Source: Vibrio sp. YMD68
GTDB taxonomy: Bacteria > Pseudomonadota > Gammaproteobacteria > Enterobacterales > Vibrionaceae
Direction: 5' to 3'
Assembly (NCBI RefSeq): GCF_029958905.1
Contig: NZ_CP124614.1
Coordinates: 3,224,001 to 3,288,000 of the forward strand
Length of the DNA: 64,000 nt
The translations under genes were made by a program, and so were the position numbers. The notes under the pieces were generated by a model. It ran no database searches. It was not told the origin of the DNA and saw only the letters and a program-made list of their open reading frames with translations. The first letter of the stretch is position 1. Every line of letters starts with the position of its first letter. This document shows, piece after piece, positions 28,563-37,460 of the stretch.

Positions 28563-28651
28563 ACGTCGGAGTAGAGTTTAATTTCAAGAAGAAGGCGCGG
28601 AGTTTACGAGAGTAAATGAGCACCTTCGACACAGAAATTAGACTCTAGGCC
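28563..28651. repeat. ERIC-like palindromic element
   Basis: An imperfect palindrome of about 85 bp. The outer arms are GAGTTTAATTTC and GAAATTAGACTC (one mismatch), and the inner core around 28598-28618 reads GGAGTTTACGAGAGTAAATG, close in layout to the ERIC core (GGAGCTTACATAAGTAAGTG). ERIC-type elements are known from vibrios as well as enterobacteria. It lies a few bases beyond the ilvC stop codon, so it would be transcribed as the 3' end of ilvC mRNA. Confidence 0.6.
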
Positions 28652-28657
28652 AAGTAT

Positions 28658-30142
28658 TTAGCCGCCTACTGCGATGTTCTTCATATCCGTCATATATCCA
28701 CGTAACTCTTCACCAATATACTCAACTGGGTGGTTACGAATTGCATCGTTCACTTCGATTAGCTTACCGTTATCTACCTGGTTCGATGTTTCACCTAAAC
28801 CACGACCGATTACGTCTGTCGCTACTGAAGGCATAAACTTCTCACGTAGAAGCGGTGTTGCCACGTTAGCGAATAGGTAGTTACCATATTCAGCGGTATC
28901 TGAGATGACTACGTTCATTTCGTATAGACGCTTACGAGCCACCGTGTTTGCGATCAGTGGTAGTTCGTGTAGAGACTCGTAGTAAGCAGACTCATCGATG
29001 ATGCCAGATGCTGTCATGGCTTCAAATGCAAGTTCTACCCCTGCACGTACCATGGCAACCATTAGGATACCGTTATCAAAATACTCTTGCTCAGCAATCT
29101 CAACGTTAGACGCTGGGTAGTTTTCAAAAGCCGTTTGGCCGGTCTCTTCACGCCAACCGAATAGGTTCACATCGTCGTTCGCCCAGTCAGCCATCATGGT
29201 GCGAGAGAATTCACCTTGGATGATGTCATCCATGTGCTTGTTGTACAGTGGGCGCATTAGGTCTTTCAACTCTTCAGAAAGATCGAATGCTTTAATTTTC
29301 GCTGGGTTTGATAGACGATCCATCATGTGAGTGATGCCACCAAACTTAAGCGCTTCAGTGATGGTTTCCCAGCCGTACTGTAGAAGTTTACCTGCGTAGC
29401 CTGGTTCAATGCCGTCAGCAATCATTTTCTCGTAAGATACGATAGAACCCGCTTGCAGCATGCCACATAGAATAGTTTGCTCACCCATTAGGTCTGATTT
29501 AACTTCCGCAACGAAAGAAGACTCTAGACAACCAGCGCGGTGACCACCAGTACCTGCCGCCCAAGCTTTAGCGATATCCCAACCTTCGCCCTTAGGGTCA
29601 TTTTCTGGGTGAACAGCGATAAGCGTTGGAACACCAAAACCACGCTTGTACTCTTCACGTACTTCCGTACCTGGAGATTTAGGCGCAACCATAACAACCG
29701 TTAGGTCTTTACGGATTGGCATGCCCTCTTCAACAACGTTGAAACCGTGTGAGTAACCGAGTGCAGAACCCTCTTTCATTAGAGGCATAACGGTTTCAAC
29801 AACGTTCGTGTGTTGCTTGTCTGGTGTTAGGTTTACCACTAGATCAGCGGTTGGAATTAGATTTTCGTAGCTATCGACTACAAAGCCATTCTCTTTTGCG
29901 TTTTTGAACGATTGACGTTGCTCGTCGATCGCCGCTTGGCGTAGAGCGTAAGACACATCTAGGCCTGAATCACGCATGTTTAGACCTTGATTTAGGCCTT
30001 GAGCACCACAACCTACAATGACAATTTTCTTACCTTTCAGATAGTCTGCTTCAGTAGCAAACTCACTGCGGTCCATAAAACGACAACGACCTAGCTGGTC
30101 TAATTGCTCACGTAGATTTAAAGTATTGAAATAGTTAGCCAT
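28658..30142 (-). CDS. ilvC: ketol-acid reductoisomerase (class II)
   Basis: Second common step of valine, leucine and isoleucine synthesis: rearranges and reduces acetolactate or acetohydroxybutyrate with NADPH and Mg. Length 494 residues, the long class II form found in enterobacteria and vibrios, with a duplicated knotted domain. The N-terminal region [20 protein letters not shown] and the nucleotide motif [17 protein letters not shown] are visible. It is divergent from its regulator ilvY with operator-like repeats between them, so inducer-dependent activation by IlvY is expected. Confidence 0.96.
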   Translation of the reverse strand: MANYFNTLNLREQLDQLGRCRFMDRSEFATEADYLKGKKIVIVGCGAQGLNQGLNMRDSGLDVSYALRQAAIDEQRQSFKNAKENGFVVDSYENLIPTADLVVNLTPDKQHTNVVETVMPLMKEGSALGYSHGFNVVEEGMPIRKDLTVVMVAPKSPGTEVREEYKRGFGVPTLIAVHPENDPKGEGWDIAKAWAAGTGGHRAGCLESSFVAEVKSDLMGEQTILCGMLQAGSIVSYEKMIADGIEPGYAGKLLQYGWETITEALKFGGITHMMDRLSNPAKIKAFDLSEELKDLMRPLYNKHMDDIIQGEFSRTMMADWANDDVNLFGWREETGQTAFENYPASNVEIAEQEYFDNGILMVAMVRAGVELAFEAMTASGIIDESAYYESLHELPLIANTVARKRLYEMNVVISDTAEYGNYLFANVATPLLREKFMPSVATDVIGRGLGETSNQVDNGKLIEVNDAIRNHPVEYIGEELRGYMTDMKNIAVGG

Positions 30143-30213
30143 GATGGGCGCTCCTTGTTGATTCTTCCGTTATGGTCGGCGCGTTATCGCCGAATAACCT
30201 CATACTAAAGCAG

Positions 30214-30267
30214 GCAATCAATTGCTCAAAGTGATATATTCACAATTAGTGATTGCAAGAAATGCAA
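30214..30267. promoter_or_regulatory. tandem operator-like repeats in the ilvC/ilvY divergent region
   Basis: Two inverted repeats share GCAA/TTGC half-sites: GCAAT-CA-ATTGC at 30214-30225 and TTGCA-AGAAA-TGCAA at 30253-30267. In E. coli IlvY binds tandem operators between ilvY and ilvC; number and position here fit that arrangement. Confidence 0.6.
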
Positions 30268-30296
30268 CGTTAGATAATTTACCAAGGTAAGTCTTT

Positions 30297-31187
30297 ATGG
30301 ATATTAAGAACTTGAAAATGTTCATACATTTGTGTGACAGCAACAGCTTTAGTAAAACAGCCTCCGCGATGCATATCAGTCCTTCGGCTCTTAGTCGTCA
30401 AATTCAAAAGCTAGAGCAACAAACCAATCAGACTCTATTCTTACGTGATAACCGCAGTGTTGAGCTGACGCCTGCGGGAAAACAGCTGTTGCCTGTTGCC
30501 ATGAGAATTTTGGCCGAATGGCAGCAGTACAACGCTCAAATTAAAGGTAATGAAATGGAACTAAAGGGGGAAATCCGCCTTTTTTGCTCGGTTACCGCTA
30601 GCTATAGTCACCTACCGGAGCTGCTTTCTGAATTTAGGTTGCAGCATCCGTTTATCGAATACAAGTTATCCACGGGCGATCCGGCTCAAGCGATTGATAA
30701 GGTCCTGAAAGGTGAAGTAGACATTGCCATTTCCGCCAAACCCGATCAGCTTCCCGCTCGCATTGAGTTTGAAACCATTAGCGAGATCCCACTGTCGGTT
30801 GTTGCGCCATCAGGCATCAGTAGCTTTGCCGACCTATTGCAACAAGAGAAGCCAGACTGGTCAAACATTCCATTTATTGTGCCCGAAGCGGGAACGGCTC
30901 GCGACCGCGCTAACGCCTGGTTTAAAAGTATGCGAATAAAACCCAACATTTACGCTCAAGTCTCAGGGCATGAAGCCATTGTCAGTATGGTTGCATTGGG
31001 ATGTGGGGTTGGCATTGCCCCTGACATTGTCATTAACAACAGCCCAGTCAGAGAGAAGATTCAGCGCCTAAAAGTAAAGCCCGTAGTACCGTTTAAACTC
31101 GGGGTATGCTGTAAACGTTCACAGCTTGATAACCCTCTGGTCAAAGCTCTTTGGGATGTGGCCTCTCGGAAAATCATTACTCCATAA
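30297..31187 (+). CDS. ilvY: LysR-family activator of ilvC
   Basis: Regulator of 296 residues with an N-terminal helix-turn-helix (MDIKNLKMFIHLCDSNSFSK, then MHISPSALSRQIQKLEQQ) and a LysR effector domain. IlvY activates ilvC when acetolactate or acetohydroxybutyrate accumulates and represses its own gene. Identification rests on close family resemblance at the N-terminus and on divergence from ilvC. It is followed by a two-way terminator shared with the convergent hemN. Confidence 0.93.
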   Translation: MDIKNLKMFIHLCDSNSFSKTASAMHISPSALSRQIQKLEQQTNQTLFLRDNRSVELTPAGKQLLPVAMRILAEWQQYNAQIKGNEMELKGEIRLFCSVTASYSHLPELLSEFRLQHPFIEYKLSTGDPAQAIDKVLKGEVDIAISAKPDQLPARIEFETISEIPLSVVAPSGISSFADLLQQEKPDWSNIPFIVPEAGTARDRANAWFKSMRIKPNIYAQVSGHEAIVSMVALGCGVGIAPDIVINNSPVREKIQRLKVKPVVPFKLGVCCKRSQLDNPLVKALWDVASRKIITP

Positions 31188-31199
31188 ACTCCTCAAATA

Positions 31200-31227
31200 G
31201 AAAAACCACGCTAGCTAGCGTGGTTTT
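31200..31227. terminator. bidirectional terminator between ilvY and hemN
   Basis: A near-perfect palindrome, AAAACCACGCTAG then CTAGCGTGGTTTT, with A and T runs at the two ends. Confidence 0.9.
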
Positions 31228-31254
31228 GAAGGTTTTCTTTCAACTATCTCGCGG

Positions 31255-32643
31255 CTATATTACCCGAGAAAATTGTTGCTGACGGGCTCTATCCCGTAAG
31301 TATTTATCAAAGCACATACAGATATTACGAATCAATAAGCGACCACGCAAAGTCACCCGTATTTCACTCTCATCCACTTCCACCAGCTCATCATTGATAA
31401 AGGTTTGCAGTAGTTGTAAGTCTTCTTTGAAGTATTGTTCAAAACGCACAGAAAAAGTGGATTCAATCATCGACTTATCAAGTTTGAAATTACAAATCAG
31501 CTGCTTAATGACTTCACGTCTAAGTAAGTCATCACTATCGAGCACAACCCCTTTCCATAAAGCATGACGTAATTCATCAACTTGAGCGTAATATTTTTTC
31601 AGCTCTTTTTGATTCTGAGCGTACGCGTCACCGATCATCGAAATCGCTGAAACACCAAAGCCCACTAAATCGGCTTCACCTTGAGTGGTGTAACCCTGGA
31701 AGTTTCTATGCAAGACCCCTTCTCGCTGAGCAACCGCTAACTCATCATCAGGCAGTGCAAAGTGATCCATGCCAATAAATTGGTACCCTGCTCCCGTTAA
31801 GGTCGAAATGCTCTCTTGAAGAATGCCCATTCTTTCACTGGCTTCTGGCAAGTCCTCTTCTTTAATTTTGCGTTGCGCGGCAAACAGCTGCGGCATGTGA
31901 GCATAGTTGAAAACAGAGAGACGGCCTGGTTGCATTTCTAGCACTTGAGCCAACGTTTTAGCGAAAGACGCTTTGGTCTGCTTAGGCAAACCATAAATCA
32001 GATCTAAATTGGTCGAACGGAAACCGAGTTTCTTCGCTCGCTCAACCATTGCAATAATAAAATCTTCATCTTGTTCACGATTAACCAGTTTTTGAACTTC
32101 TTTATTGAAATCTTGTACGCCAATACTTAAACGGTTAAACCCTTCTCCACGTAAATGATCCAGCATGTTGAGCTCAATTTCACGCGGGTCGACCTCGATA
32201 CTGATTTCTGCGTCATCAACAAACTGAAATTCACCACGAAGAATCGCCATCAAACGACTTATTTGCTGTTTTGTTAGAAATGTTGGTGTGCCGCCACCAA
32301 AATGAAGCTGGGTGACTTTACGATCATGCAGTAATGACGCTCGTTGGCGAATCTCATGCTCAATGACGTCTAAGTATTCATCAGCCTTGTGAGAATGACG
32401 AGTAATGACTTTATTGCAGCCACAGTAGTAACAAAGCTTGTGACAAAACGGAATATGGATATAGAGAGAGAGTGGGCGCTCTGGGTATTGAGTGCACGCC
32501 ATATCATAATCTGCAACCGTGAATGCCTCATGAAACTCCAACGCTGTCGGGTATGAGGTGTAACGTGGTCCTGAATAATTGTATTTGTCTAGGATAGCTT
32601 GATCCCAAACGATTTGCTGACCGGATACAACGGGTTGCGACAT
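31255..32643 (-). CDS. hemN: oxygen-independent coproporphyrinogen III oxidase
   Basis: Radical-SAM enzyme that converts coproporphyrinogen III to protoporphyrinogen IX without oxygen, in haem synthesis. The 4Fe-4S ligands are C67, C71 and C74 (FCHKLCYYCGC); the next Cys in that stretch is conserved in HemN proper. Length is 462 residues from the ATG at 32643, where conservation begins (GQQIVWDQAIL, YNYSGPRYTSYPTALEF); an in-frame ATG five codons upstream is possible. Anaerobic induction by FNR is common for hemN, but I found no convincing FNR site. hemB and RyhB are encoded 8-9 kb to the right. Confidence 0.95.
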   Translation of the reverse strand: MSQPVVSGQQIVWDQAILDKYNYSGPRYTSYPTALEFHEAFTVADYDMACTQYPERPLSLYIHIPFCHKLCYYCGCNKVITRHSHKADEYLDVIEHEIRQRASLLHDRKVTQLHFGGGTPTFLTKQQISRLMAILRGEFQFVDDAEISIEVDPREIELNMLDHLRGEGFNRLSIGVQDFNKEVQKLVNREQDEDFIIAMVERAKKLGFRSTNLDLIYGLPKQTKASFAKTLAQVLEMQPGRLSVFNYAHMPQLFAAQRKIKEEDLPEASERMGILQESISTLTGAGYQFIGMDHFALPDDELAVAQREGVLHRNFQGYTTQGEADLVGFGVSAISMIGDAYAQNQKELKKYYAQVDELRHALWKGVVLDSDDLLRREVIKQLICNFKLDKSMIESTFSVRFEQYFKEDLQLLQTFINDELVEVDESEIRVTLRGRLLIRNICMCFDKYLRDRARQQQFSRVI

Positions 32644-32808
32644 GGTAATTATTTCCATTTCTAACTGTGAGCGGCGTAGATTTTATGTTGACTGGGTATT
32701 TTGCCACACGACTCGACCTTACGTAGGAAAGCAAAACACATTTTTGTAAGAAAGTTTCAGAATTGCCAACTCGATCACTCACTCTGCCCAATGAGTGACC
32801 GACGTTGA

Positions 32809-33297
32809 TTAGATCATTTGAACGTTTATTTGGTTATTCAGCGGCTGATTGCGTTTTTTGAGATCTTTCAGCTCTTCAATAATCGCTTCGGCCAATTTCA
32901 CTTCCGCTTTGTGTCGCAGTAAATTTTGTTCCATTTTCTCTTTTTTTGCTAACGCCTGACGATCTTCGCCTCGCGCCATGTCTTTGACCACATGATATAG
33001 CTCAGAGATAGCAGGATAAGTCTGGTCAAAATCAATGCGGTCGTCACCTTGAACGTAATCCATGATGCTGTACACACGGATACTAATTTCAGACAAATCG
33101 CACTGGCCCTGAATCCCGGCCATGCACAGTGTATTCACGTTGTCATAGATATTCGCATTGCGCTTCTCTATCGCCAATTTTTGCTGTTGCTGCTGCAAAT
33201 CCTTTTGCTTCTTTACTTGGAGCAGAAGGTAACCTGCATAACATGCTAGCCCAGCGATGATAAGGGCTCCTATCGAGGCTAGTAAGGTTACGTTCAT
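32809..33297 (-). CDS. DUF2489 membrane-anchored protein
   Basis: Unknown function. 162 residues: an N-terminal membrane segment (about 4-27, LLASIGALIIAGLACYAGYL), a Gln-rich stretch (KDLQQQQQKLA), then a soluble helical domain with two cysteines (near residues 58 and 66) and a Lys/Glu-rich C-terminal coiled coil. It is the last gene of a minus-strand set (methyltransferase, yihI, this gene) and starts 7 bp after yihI ends, so it is probably co-translated with YihI. That pairing is commonly seen in Vibrio and relatives; a ribosome-related role is only a guess. Confidence 0.8.
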   Translation of the reverse strand: MNVTLLASIGALIIAGLACYAGYLLLQVKKQKDLQQQQQKLAIEKRNANIYDNVNTLCMAGIQGQCDLSEISIRVYSIMDYVQGDDRIDFDQTYPAISELYHVVKDMARGEDRQALAKKEKMEQNLLRHKAEVKLAEAIIEELKDLKKRNQPLNNQINVQMI

Positions 33298-33304
33298 GAT
33301 TTAA

Positions 33305-33883
33305 TTACTCTTTAAAATCTTTCAGATCAAGCCCTTCAAACTGAGCTAAAAGCTCTTCATCTGATGATGGCTTACTGCTTTTCTTAATCGTCTTAGGCAC
33401 AAAGTTGATTTCATCTTCCAACTCTTCGCCTTCCTCTTCGATTTCTTCATCGAACAAGCCAAGCTGCTTCATGAGTACTTCAATACGATTCAACTTTTGA
33501 TCGACATACTTTTGTAAGCCTGCACCCAAGTTTTCACCACTTTCTAGGCGATCAAGCAAGACGTTCAATTGAGTATCTGTTTCTAGCATCTCAAGTTCTT
33601 GCTCTGCTGAAACTCGACGCTCTTGCTTATTCGGTTTTTTCTTCTCTTCAACAACCAAAGCAATCTTCTTTTTGCTGCCTAAACGAGGATCGCGTTTTTG
33701 CTTCTCTTGGCGTTGCTTTATTTCTTCAACTTCAGAGTTACGATTGCCGGTTTTTAACCCTTTGCGATTTTTAACACGCTTACGTAGGCGGCCTTGTACA
33801 TCGGATTCGCTACGGTTACGCGTGACATTTTGCTCTGGTGCGCCTAACGCACCCGGTTTTCTAGATTTTTTACTACGACTCAT
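33305..33883 (-). CDS. yihI: Der GTPase-activating protein YihI
   Basis: GAP-like protein that stimulates GTP hydrolysis by the ribosome-assembly GTPase Der (EngA) and so tunes 50S assembly. 192 residues: a basic N-terminus (MSRSKKSRKPGALGAPEQNV), a Lys/Arg-rich middle (about 30-90), and an acidic C-terminal half (EEIEEEGEELEDEINF). This charge split is characteristic. It overlaps the upstream methyltransferase gene by 11 bp, pointing to translational coupling. Confidence 0.92.
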   Translation of the reverse strand: MSRSKKSRKPGALGAPEQNVTRNRSESDVQGRLRKRVKNRKGLKTGNRNSEVEEIKQRQEKQKRDPRLGSKKKIALVVEEKKKPNKQERRVSAEQELEMLETDTQLNVLLDRLESGENLGAGLQKYVDQKLNRIEVLMKQLGLFDEEIEEEGEELEDEINFVPKTIKKSSKPSSDEELLAQFEGLDLKDFKE

Positions 33884-34520
33884 TACTGGGTTTCCTCAGT
33901 AAAATTACATCATTACCAACAAATTCAAGTTCGAGCTTATCTCGCTCTGCCAGATACTCAAAGGTTTTACGGCTAAAGAAAATGACATGAGTAACATCAT
34001 TCTTATAGTGCCAATGTTGAAACGCTTCAAGATCGATGACCATCTTGGTCATGAGACCAATCCAGCCACCCGGCTTAACTAAATTTAACCATTGCTGCCA
34101 CACGAGATCGGGCTGATAAACATGCTCGATCACTTCTGTCGCAGTCATAAAATCATACGTCTGTGCTAACACTTCTTTATTAGGGTGATAGTAAACATCA
34201 TACAATTCAACACTGTGGCCTTTCTCTTGCAACATGATAGACAATGTTGGACCAGGACCACAGCCAAAATCTAACCCATGAGCGTTAGATGTGATTCGTT
34301 CTATTATTGGATCAGCAATACGTGATAGAAATCTACGATACCCTTCATCACTAGGATCATTCTCATGAAGATCATAGTGAGCTTTTTCTGCTTTTGCATC
34401 TAAGCGCTGAACTGGGTCAACAAATACCAAATGACATTCACTGCATTGAAAATAGCTTCGTCGCTTATCTTCATGGTAATAGTGAGTATCTTGATTGTGG
34501 CATAAAGGACAGTTGTGCAT
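33873..34520 (-). CDS. class I SAM-dependent methyltransferase with N-terminal zinc-knuckle
   Basis: 215 residues. Two CxxC pairs at C4/C7 and C26/C29 suggest a small zinc-binding knuckle. The SAM-binding glycine motif GLDFGCGPGPTLS lies at about 82-94, and TATEVIEHVYQPDL is a typical post-I region of the methyltransferase-11/23 type. Substrate is unknown. It is the first gene of the yihI operon, and the csrB terminator lies 110 bp upstream of its start, so the operon promoter must sit in that short gap unless it relies on csrB readthrough. Confidence 0.85.
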   Translation of the reverse strand: MHNCPLCHNQDTHYYHEDKRRSYFQCSECHLVFVDPVQRLDAKAEKAHYDLHENDPSDEGYRRFLSRIADPIIERITSNAHGLDFGCGPGPTLSIMLQEKGHSVELYDVYYHPNKEVLAQTYDFMTATEVIEHVYQPDLVWQQWLNLVKPGGWIGLMTKMVIDLEAFQHWHYKNDVTHVIFFSRKTFEYLAERDKLELEFVGNDVILLRKPSNES

Positions 34521-34629
34521 TCTTTCATCCTCAAACAGGGATGCGAAACATACCAGAAAGTGGGATCAGAGTGGAGTTAAATTGTGCAATTAAACACCAG
34601 AATAGCGAAATAATTGCTTTTAAGATGAT

Positions 34630-34658
34630 AAAAAAGCGATAGGTTTCCCTATCGCTTT
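34630..34658 (-). terminator. terminator of the CsrB-type RNA
   Basis: An 11-bp perfect stem with a TTTC loop (34633-34643 with 34648-34658), then a run of T on the minus strand. No protein gene on that strand ends here, which supports an RNA gene. Confidence 0.92.
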
Positions 34659-34979
34659 CAAAGTGCCAAGATTTGGCAAAATTTGTCTGCACTCAAATGG
34701 TGCTCAAGTATCCATTTGTTATTGGTGCTTTCCCTGCGGAGTTTTGTTTTTCATCGTCCTGATGAATTTTAATATTCCGTTCGACATCCTGACTCTGGGC
34801 TATCCATTAGCCTGATCCATTTCTTTGTCTCATCCTGAAACCAGTCGATCATCCTTATCTAGCCAGCTCCAAGCTCGCTACTGTCCTTCGTCCAACCATC
34901 AAGCATTCCTAGCTTGCATCCTTGGAGACCACCTTGGTCTAGTGTCCTGATTCAGCTCCTTGCTGATAAACGTAATTTA
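34631..34979 (-). ncRNA. csrB: CsrB-family CsrA-sequestering RNA
   Basis: The minus strand carries about 17 GGA triplets in 350 bases, many as AGGA or AGGAT between short complementary arms. It has no reading frame of note and ends at a strong terminator. This is the hallmark of CsrB/CsrC RNAs, which titrate the translational regulator CsrA. Vibrios have several copies (csrB, csrC, csrD); which one this is cannot be told. The 5' end is estimated from a GATAAT at 34985-34990 and could be up to about 50 nt further out. A GacA/VarA-type box lies about 130 bp upstream. Confidence 0.85.
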
Positions 34980-35101
34980 CCTTGATTATCGGTTCAAACA
35001 ACCGCGTGGCTTCAAAGTTTTTAGCCCCTATGAAAAATAAAAAACAATCGTTATTATCTTCAATTACTTAGCTTAGCCTGATCAGAAATATCTTGTCCGA
35101 A

Positions 35102-35119
35102 CATAGCGAATCTCTTACA
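35102..35119 (-). promoter_or_regulatory. putative VarA (GacA/UvrY) binding site for csrB
   Basis: On the minus strand it reads TGTAAGAGATTCGCTATG: a perfect TGTAAG half-site and an imperfect second half. GacA-family boxes (TGTAAG-N6-CTTACA) stand 100-200 bp upstream of csr/rsm RNA genes, as here. Confidence 0.6.
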
Positions 35120-35185
35120 GGCCTATCGGTTAATTGAGCAACTCCAAATCCGATGCAAAGCCGTTTTATCCACTCGCTAGATATG

Positions 35186-35215
35186 AAAAAGCCCTAGCAA
35201 AAGGCTAAGGCTTTT
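35186..35215 (-). terminator. terminator of the cytochrome c4 gene
   Basis: A 13-bp stem with one G-T wobble and T5 on the minus strand, 32 bp after the cytochrome c4 stop codon. Confidence 0.88.
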
Positions 35216-35246
35216 TCTTACAAACGTTGCTCGAACAGAGGCTTAA

Positions 35247-35864
35247 TTAATGCAAACCGCCTACATATTGGGATAATGTATCAATATCATCATCCGTTAG
35301 TTTCTTGGCGATATCACGCATCATCTCATTCATATCGTTGTTACGGGTTCCGTCACGGAACTTCATCAACTGCGATTTAATGTATTCTGCATGCTGGCCC
35401 GATATTTTCGGGAAACCAGAAAGTTCTGTACCATTACCACGAGGGCCGTGACAGGCGATACAAGCGGTAATCCCTCTTTCAGCATCACCTGCTGCGTACA
35501 AGGCCTTACCCTGTTCAACCACATTTTCAGGGGTTGATTTAGCAGCAATAGGCAGTGAGGCATAATAAGCGGACAAATCAGCAATATCTTGATCGCTCAA
35601 GCCCATTGCCATTCCACTCATCACAGGGTCCATACGACCTTGCTTACCACCACTGGTCATACCCAACCTTAGATCTTTCAACTGCTTCTCTAGGTATTTA
35701 CCGTGTTGTCCCGCTAAACTAGGGTACATGGTAAGTTGGCTGTTTCCATCAGCACCATGACAGGCGCCGCAGGTTATTGATTTGGTTTTACCAGCTTCGA
35801 TGCTGCCTTGAGCCCATACAGAGCAGCTGGCTAAAAGACTCAAGATTAGCGCTAATTTCTTCAT
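35247..35864 (-). CDS. dihaem cytochrome c4
   Basis: Periplasmic cytochrome of 205 residues, two similar domains each with one haem: C32-G-A-C35-H36 and C135-I-A-C138-H139. The signal peptide is about residues 1-19 ([15 protein letters not shown]). Axial methionines are likely in the [10 protein letters not shown] and [11 protein letters not shown] regions. It probably donates electrons to a cbb3- or similar oxidase. Divergent from engB; in vibrios this gene commonly neighbours engB and polA. Confidence 0.94.
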   Translation of the reverse strand: MKKLALILSLLASCSVWAQGSIEAGKTKSITCGACHGADGNSQLTMYPSLAGQHGKYLEKQLKDLRLGMTSGGKQGRMDPVMSGMAMGLSDQDIADLSAYYASLPIAAKSTPENVVEQGKALYAAGDAERGITACIACHGPRGNGTELSGFPKISGQHAEYIKSQLMKFRDGTRNNDMNEMMRDIAKKLTDDDIDTLSQYVGGLH

Positions 35865-36012
35865 GACATTCCATTATAATTATAAAGCTTCCAGTACCAC
35901 TCAGTGTTGCCACTCATGGTATAATAGGCGATCATATGTCGAGCACAGTTATTTTACACAATTTCACAAAAAAGTAATCAATCGACTACACAAAGTCGAG
36001 ATGGAGTTAACA

Positions 36013-36696
36013 GTGAGCGTAAAAATTCATTACCAAAACACGCATTTTATTACCAGTGCGCCAGATATTCGTCATTTACCAGAAGACGAAGGGATCGAAA
36101 TTGCGTTTGCCGGTCGCTCTAATGCGGGTAAATCAAGTTCTCTCAACCGCTTAACCAACCAAAGAGGTTTAGCTAAAACCAGTAAAACTCCAGGACGTAC
36201 TCAGCTTATTAACTTATTTAAAGTAGATGAAGGCTGTCATATTGTCGATCTACCTGGGTACGGTTTTGCACAAGTACCTTTAAAACTGAAAGAAAAGTGG
36301 CAAAAATCACTGGGTGAGTACCTACAAAAACGCGAATCGTTAAAAGGGCTCGTGGTATTAATGGATATTCGTCACCCGATGAAAGACCTCGATCAACAGC
36401 TTATCTTCTGGGCGGTAGAAAGTGGCATTCCTGTTCAAGTCCTGCTGACCAAGGCTGATAAGCTAAAAAGCGGCGCGAGAAATGCCCAGGTATTAAAAAT
36501 ACGCGAATCTTCCATAGGCTTTGGTGGTGACGTAGCCGTTGATGCATTTTCTTCATTAAAAGGCATTGGTGTCGATACGTTGCGCAGCAAGCTCGATAGT
36601 TGGTACGCCCCTGCATTTGAAGTAACCGATAAAGAACTCGTCGACACTATCGATGCTGAAAATAGTGAACCAGGTAACCGGTCAGATAATAGCTAG
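36013..36696 (+). CDS. engB: ribosome-assembly GTPase EngB (YihA/YsxC)
   Basis: Essential TrmE-Era-EngA-YihA-type GTPase for late 50S subunit assembly. G1 is GRSNAGKSS (about 32-40), G2 includes [13 protein letters not shown]3 is DLPGYGFA and G4 is TKADKL. At 227 residues it is slightly long at the C-terminus compared with the roughly 210 of E. coli, the extra being an acidic tail. I use the GTG at 36013 ([12 protein letters not shown]) with GGAG six bases before it, although an in-frame ATG lies at 36001. Next to spf and polA, as in E. coli. Confidence 0.95.
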   Translation: MSVKIHYQNTHFITSAPDIRHLPEDEGIEIAFAGRSNAGKSSSLNRLTNQRGLAKTSKTPGRTQLINLFKVDEGCHIVDLPGYGFAQVPLKLKEKWQKSLGEYLQKRESLKGLVVLMDIRHPMKDLDQQLIFWAVESGIPVQVLLTKADKLKSGARNAQVLKIRESSIGFGGDVAVDAFSSLKGIGVDTLRSKLDSWYAPAFEVTDKELVDTIDAENSEPGNRSDNS

Positions 36697-36724
36697 AAAC
36701 CGGATAAGTTAATGCCTATTTTTT

Positions 36725-36750
36725 AAGCCTTACGAGAGTAAGGCTTTTTT
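36725..36750 (+). terminator. terminator of engB
   Basis: A 9-bp perfect stem with a GAGA loop (36725-36733 with 36738-36746) followed by T6. Confidence 0.93.
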
Positions 36751-36831
36751 ATTACCTACAATATCGTTTGGCGACCCATTCATTTAAGTGGCTTTAGGTA
36801 AGACGCTTGAGTGCCTCTCAATGACAGGCAT

Positions 36832-36856
36832 AAAAATCCCCACCATCCTGGTGGGG
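36832..36856 (-). terminator. orphan terminator-like hairpin with a GGA loop
   Basis: On the minus strand an 8-bp GC-rich stem, CCCCACCA with TGGTGGGG, holds a three-base GGA loop and is followed by ATTTTTA. No minus-strand protein gene ends here. It could close an unannotated small RNA or end readthrough from spf. Confidence 0.6.
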
Positions 36857-37079
36857 CAACGGGAGAGAAATAGTATTTATTATTATGCTATTAGCATCCT
36901 CTATCGCCCTGTAATTTACAACTGCTTATTCGTTGCCAAAAGAAAGTAAAAAACCGGCAAGATAAAACCATAAATGACTGATTTAAATAAAGAAGAATAA
37001 ACCACAACAGGAAAATTCAGCTTATTTAATTTAGTAAAATAACAAAAATGTGAGCGGTATAAAATTACAGGGGAGTCAG
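36857..37079. other. AT-rich stretch between engB and spf, nothing assigned
   Basis: About 220 bp with no supportable reading frame. It contains a short perfect inverted repeat, ATGCTA-T-TAGCAT, near 36885. If an RNA ends at the 36832 hairpin, its promoter would be in here. Confidence 0.4.
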
Positions 37080-37160
37080 AAAAAACCATCGTTTAAGATA
37101 ACGATTGAGGGACTAAAAAGGGGAGGATTGTAGAAAGTGGTGCTGAGATCTGGCCTAGAA
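37080..37160 (-). ncRNA. candidate small RNA just downstream of Spot 42
   Basis: Between the spf terminator and 37080 the minus strand ends in a terminator-like structure (ATCGTT-ATCTTA-AACGAT at 37088-37105, then GGTTTTTT). Published work on Aliivibrio salmonicida described a small structured RNA (VSsRNA24) about 60 nt downstream of spf; the position here matches. No promoter was identified and boundaries are guesses. Confidence 0.4.
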
Positions 37161-37180
37161 AAGTTTTTCTCTGCCACAAG

Positions 37181-37285
37181 AAAAAACGCCCCAGTCAAAT
37201 GCTGACTGGGGCGGCTGAATCAGCCTAATCCAATAACGTGAAACAAAAGGTCTGAAAGATAGAACATCTTACCTCTGTACCCTAC
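37181..37285 (-). ncRNA. spf: Spot 42 small RNA
   Basis: Minus-strand RNA of about 105 nt. The 5' end GTAGGGTACAGAGGTAAGAT and the run through CTTTCAGACC match E. coli Spot 42 almost base for base, and the 3' terminator stem CGCCCCAGTCA/TGACTGGGGCG with T6 is intact. An Hfq-dependent regulator of carbon-source genes, repressed by CRP-cAMP in E. coli. The -10 is probably TACATT (37292-37297). It lies between polA and engB, its conserved place. Confidence 0.96.
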
Positions 37286-37400
37286 CCAGACAATGTACAA
37301 CAATTGGTCATAAATGAAAACTTTTTTTGTAGTTTTTTTTCAGCAAGTTTTGTTTTACATACAAACAATCTTTTTAGGTAGCGTCTTTATTTACCCGCAC

Positions 37401-37427
37401 AAAAAAGCCAGCGTTTGTGCGCTGGCT
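37401..37427 (-). terminator. terminator of polA
   Basis: An 8-bp GC-rich perfect stem with a 6-nt loop (37406-37413 with 37420-37427) and T6 on the minus strand. Confidence 0.93.
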
Positions 37428-37460
37428 CATATTATTAATGCTTATTGACTCCAAAAGTGT

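Noticed and set aside
32644..32808. FNR box upstream of hemN
   Set aside because: TTGAT half-sites occur (for example at 32803), but no pair has the right spacing and position.
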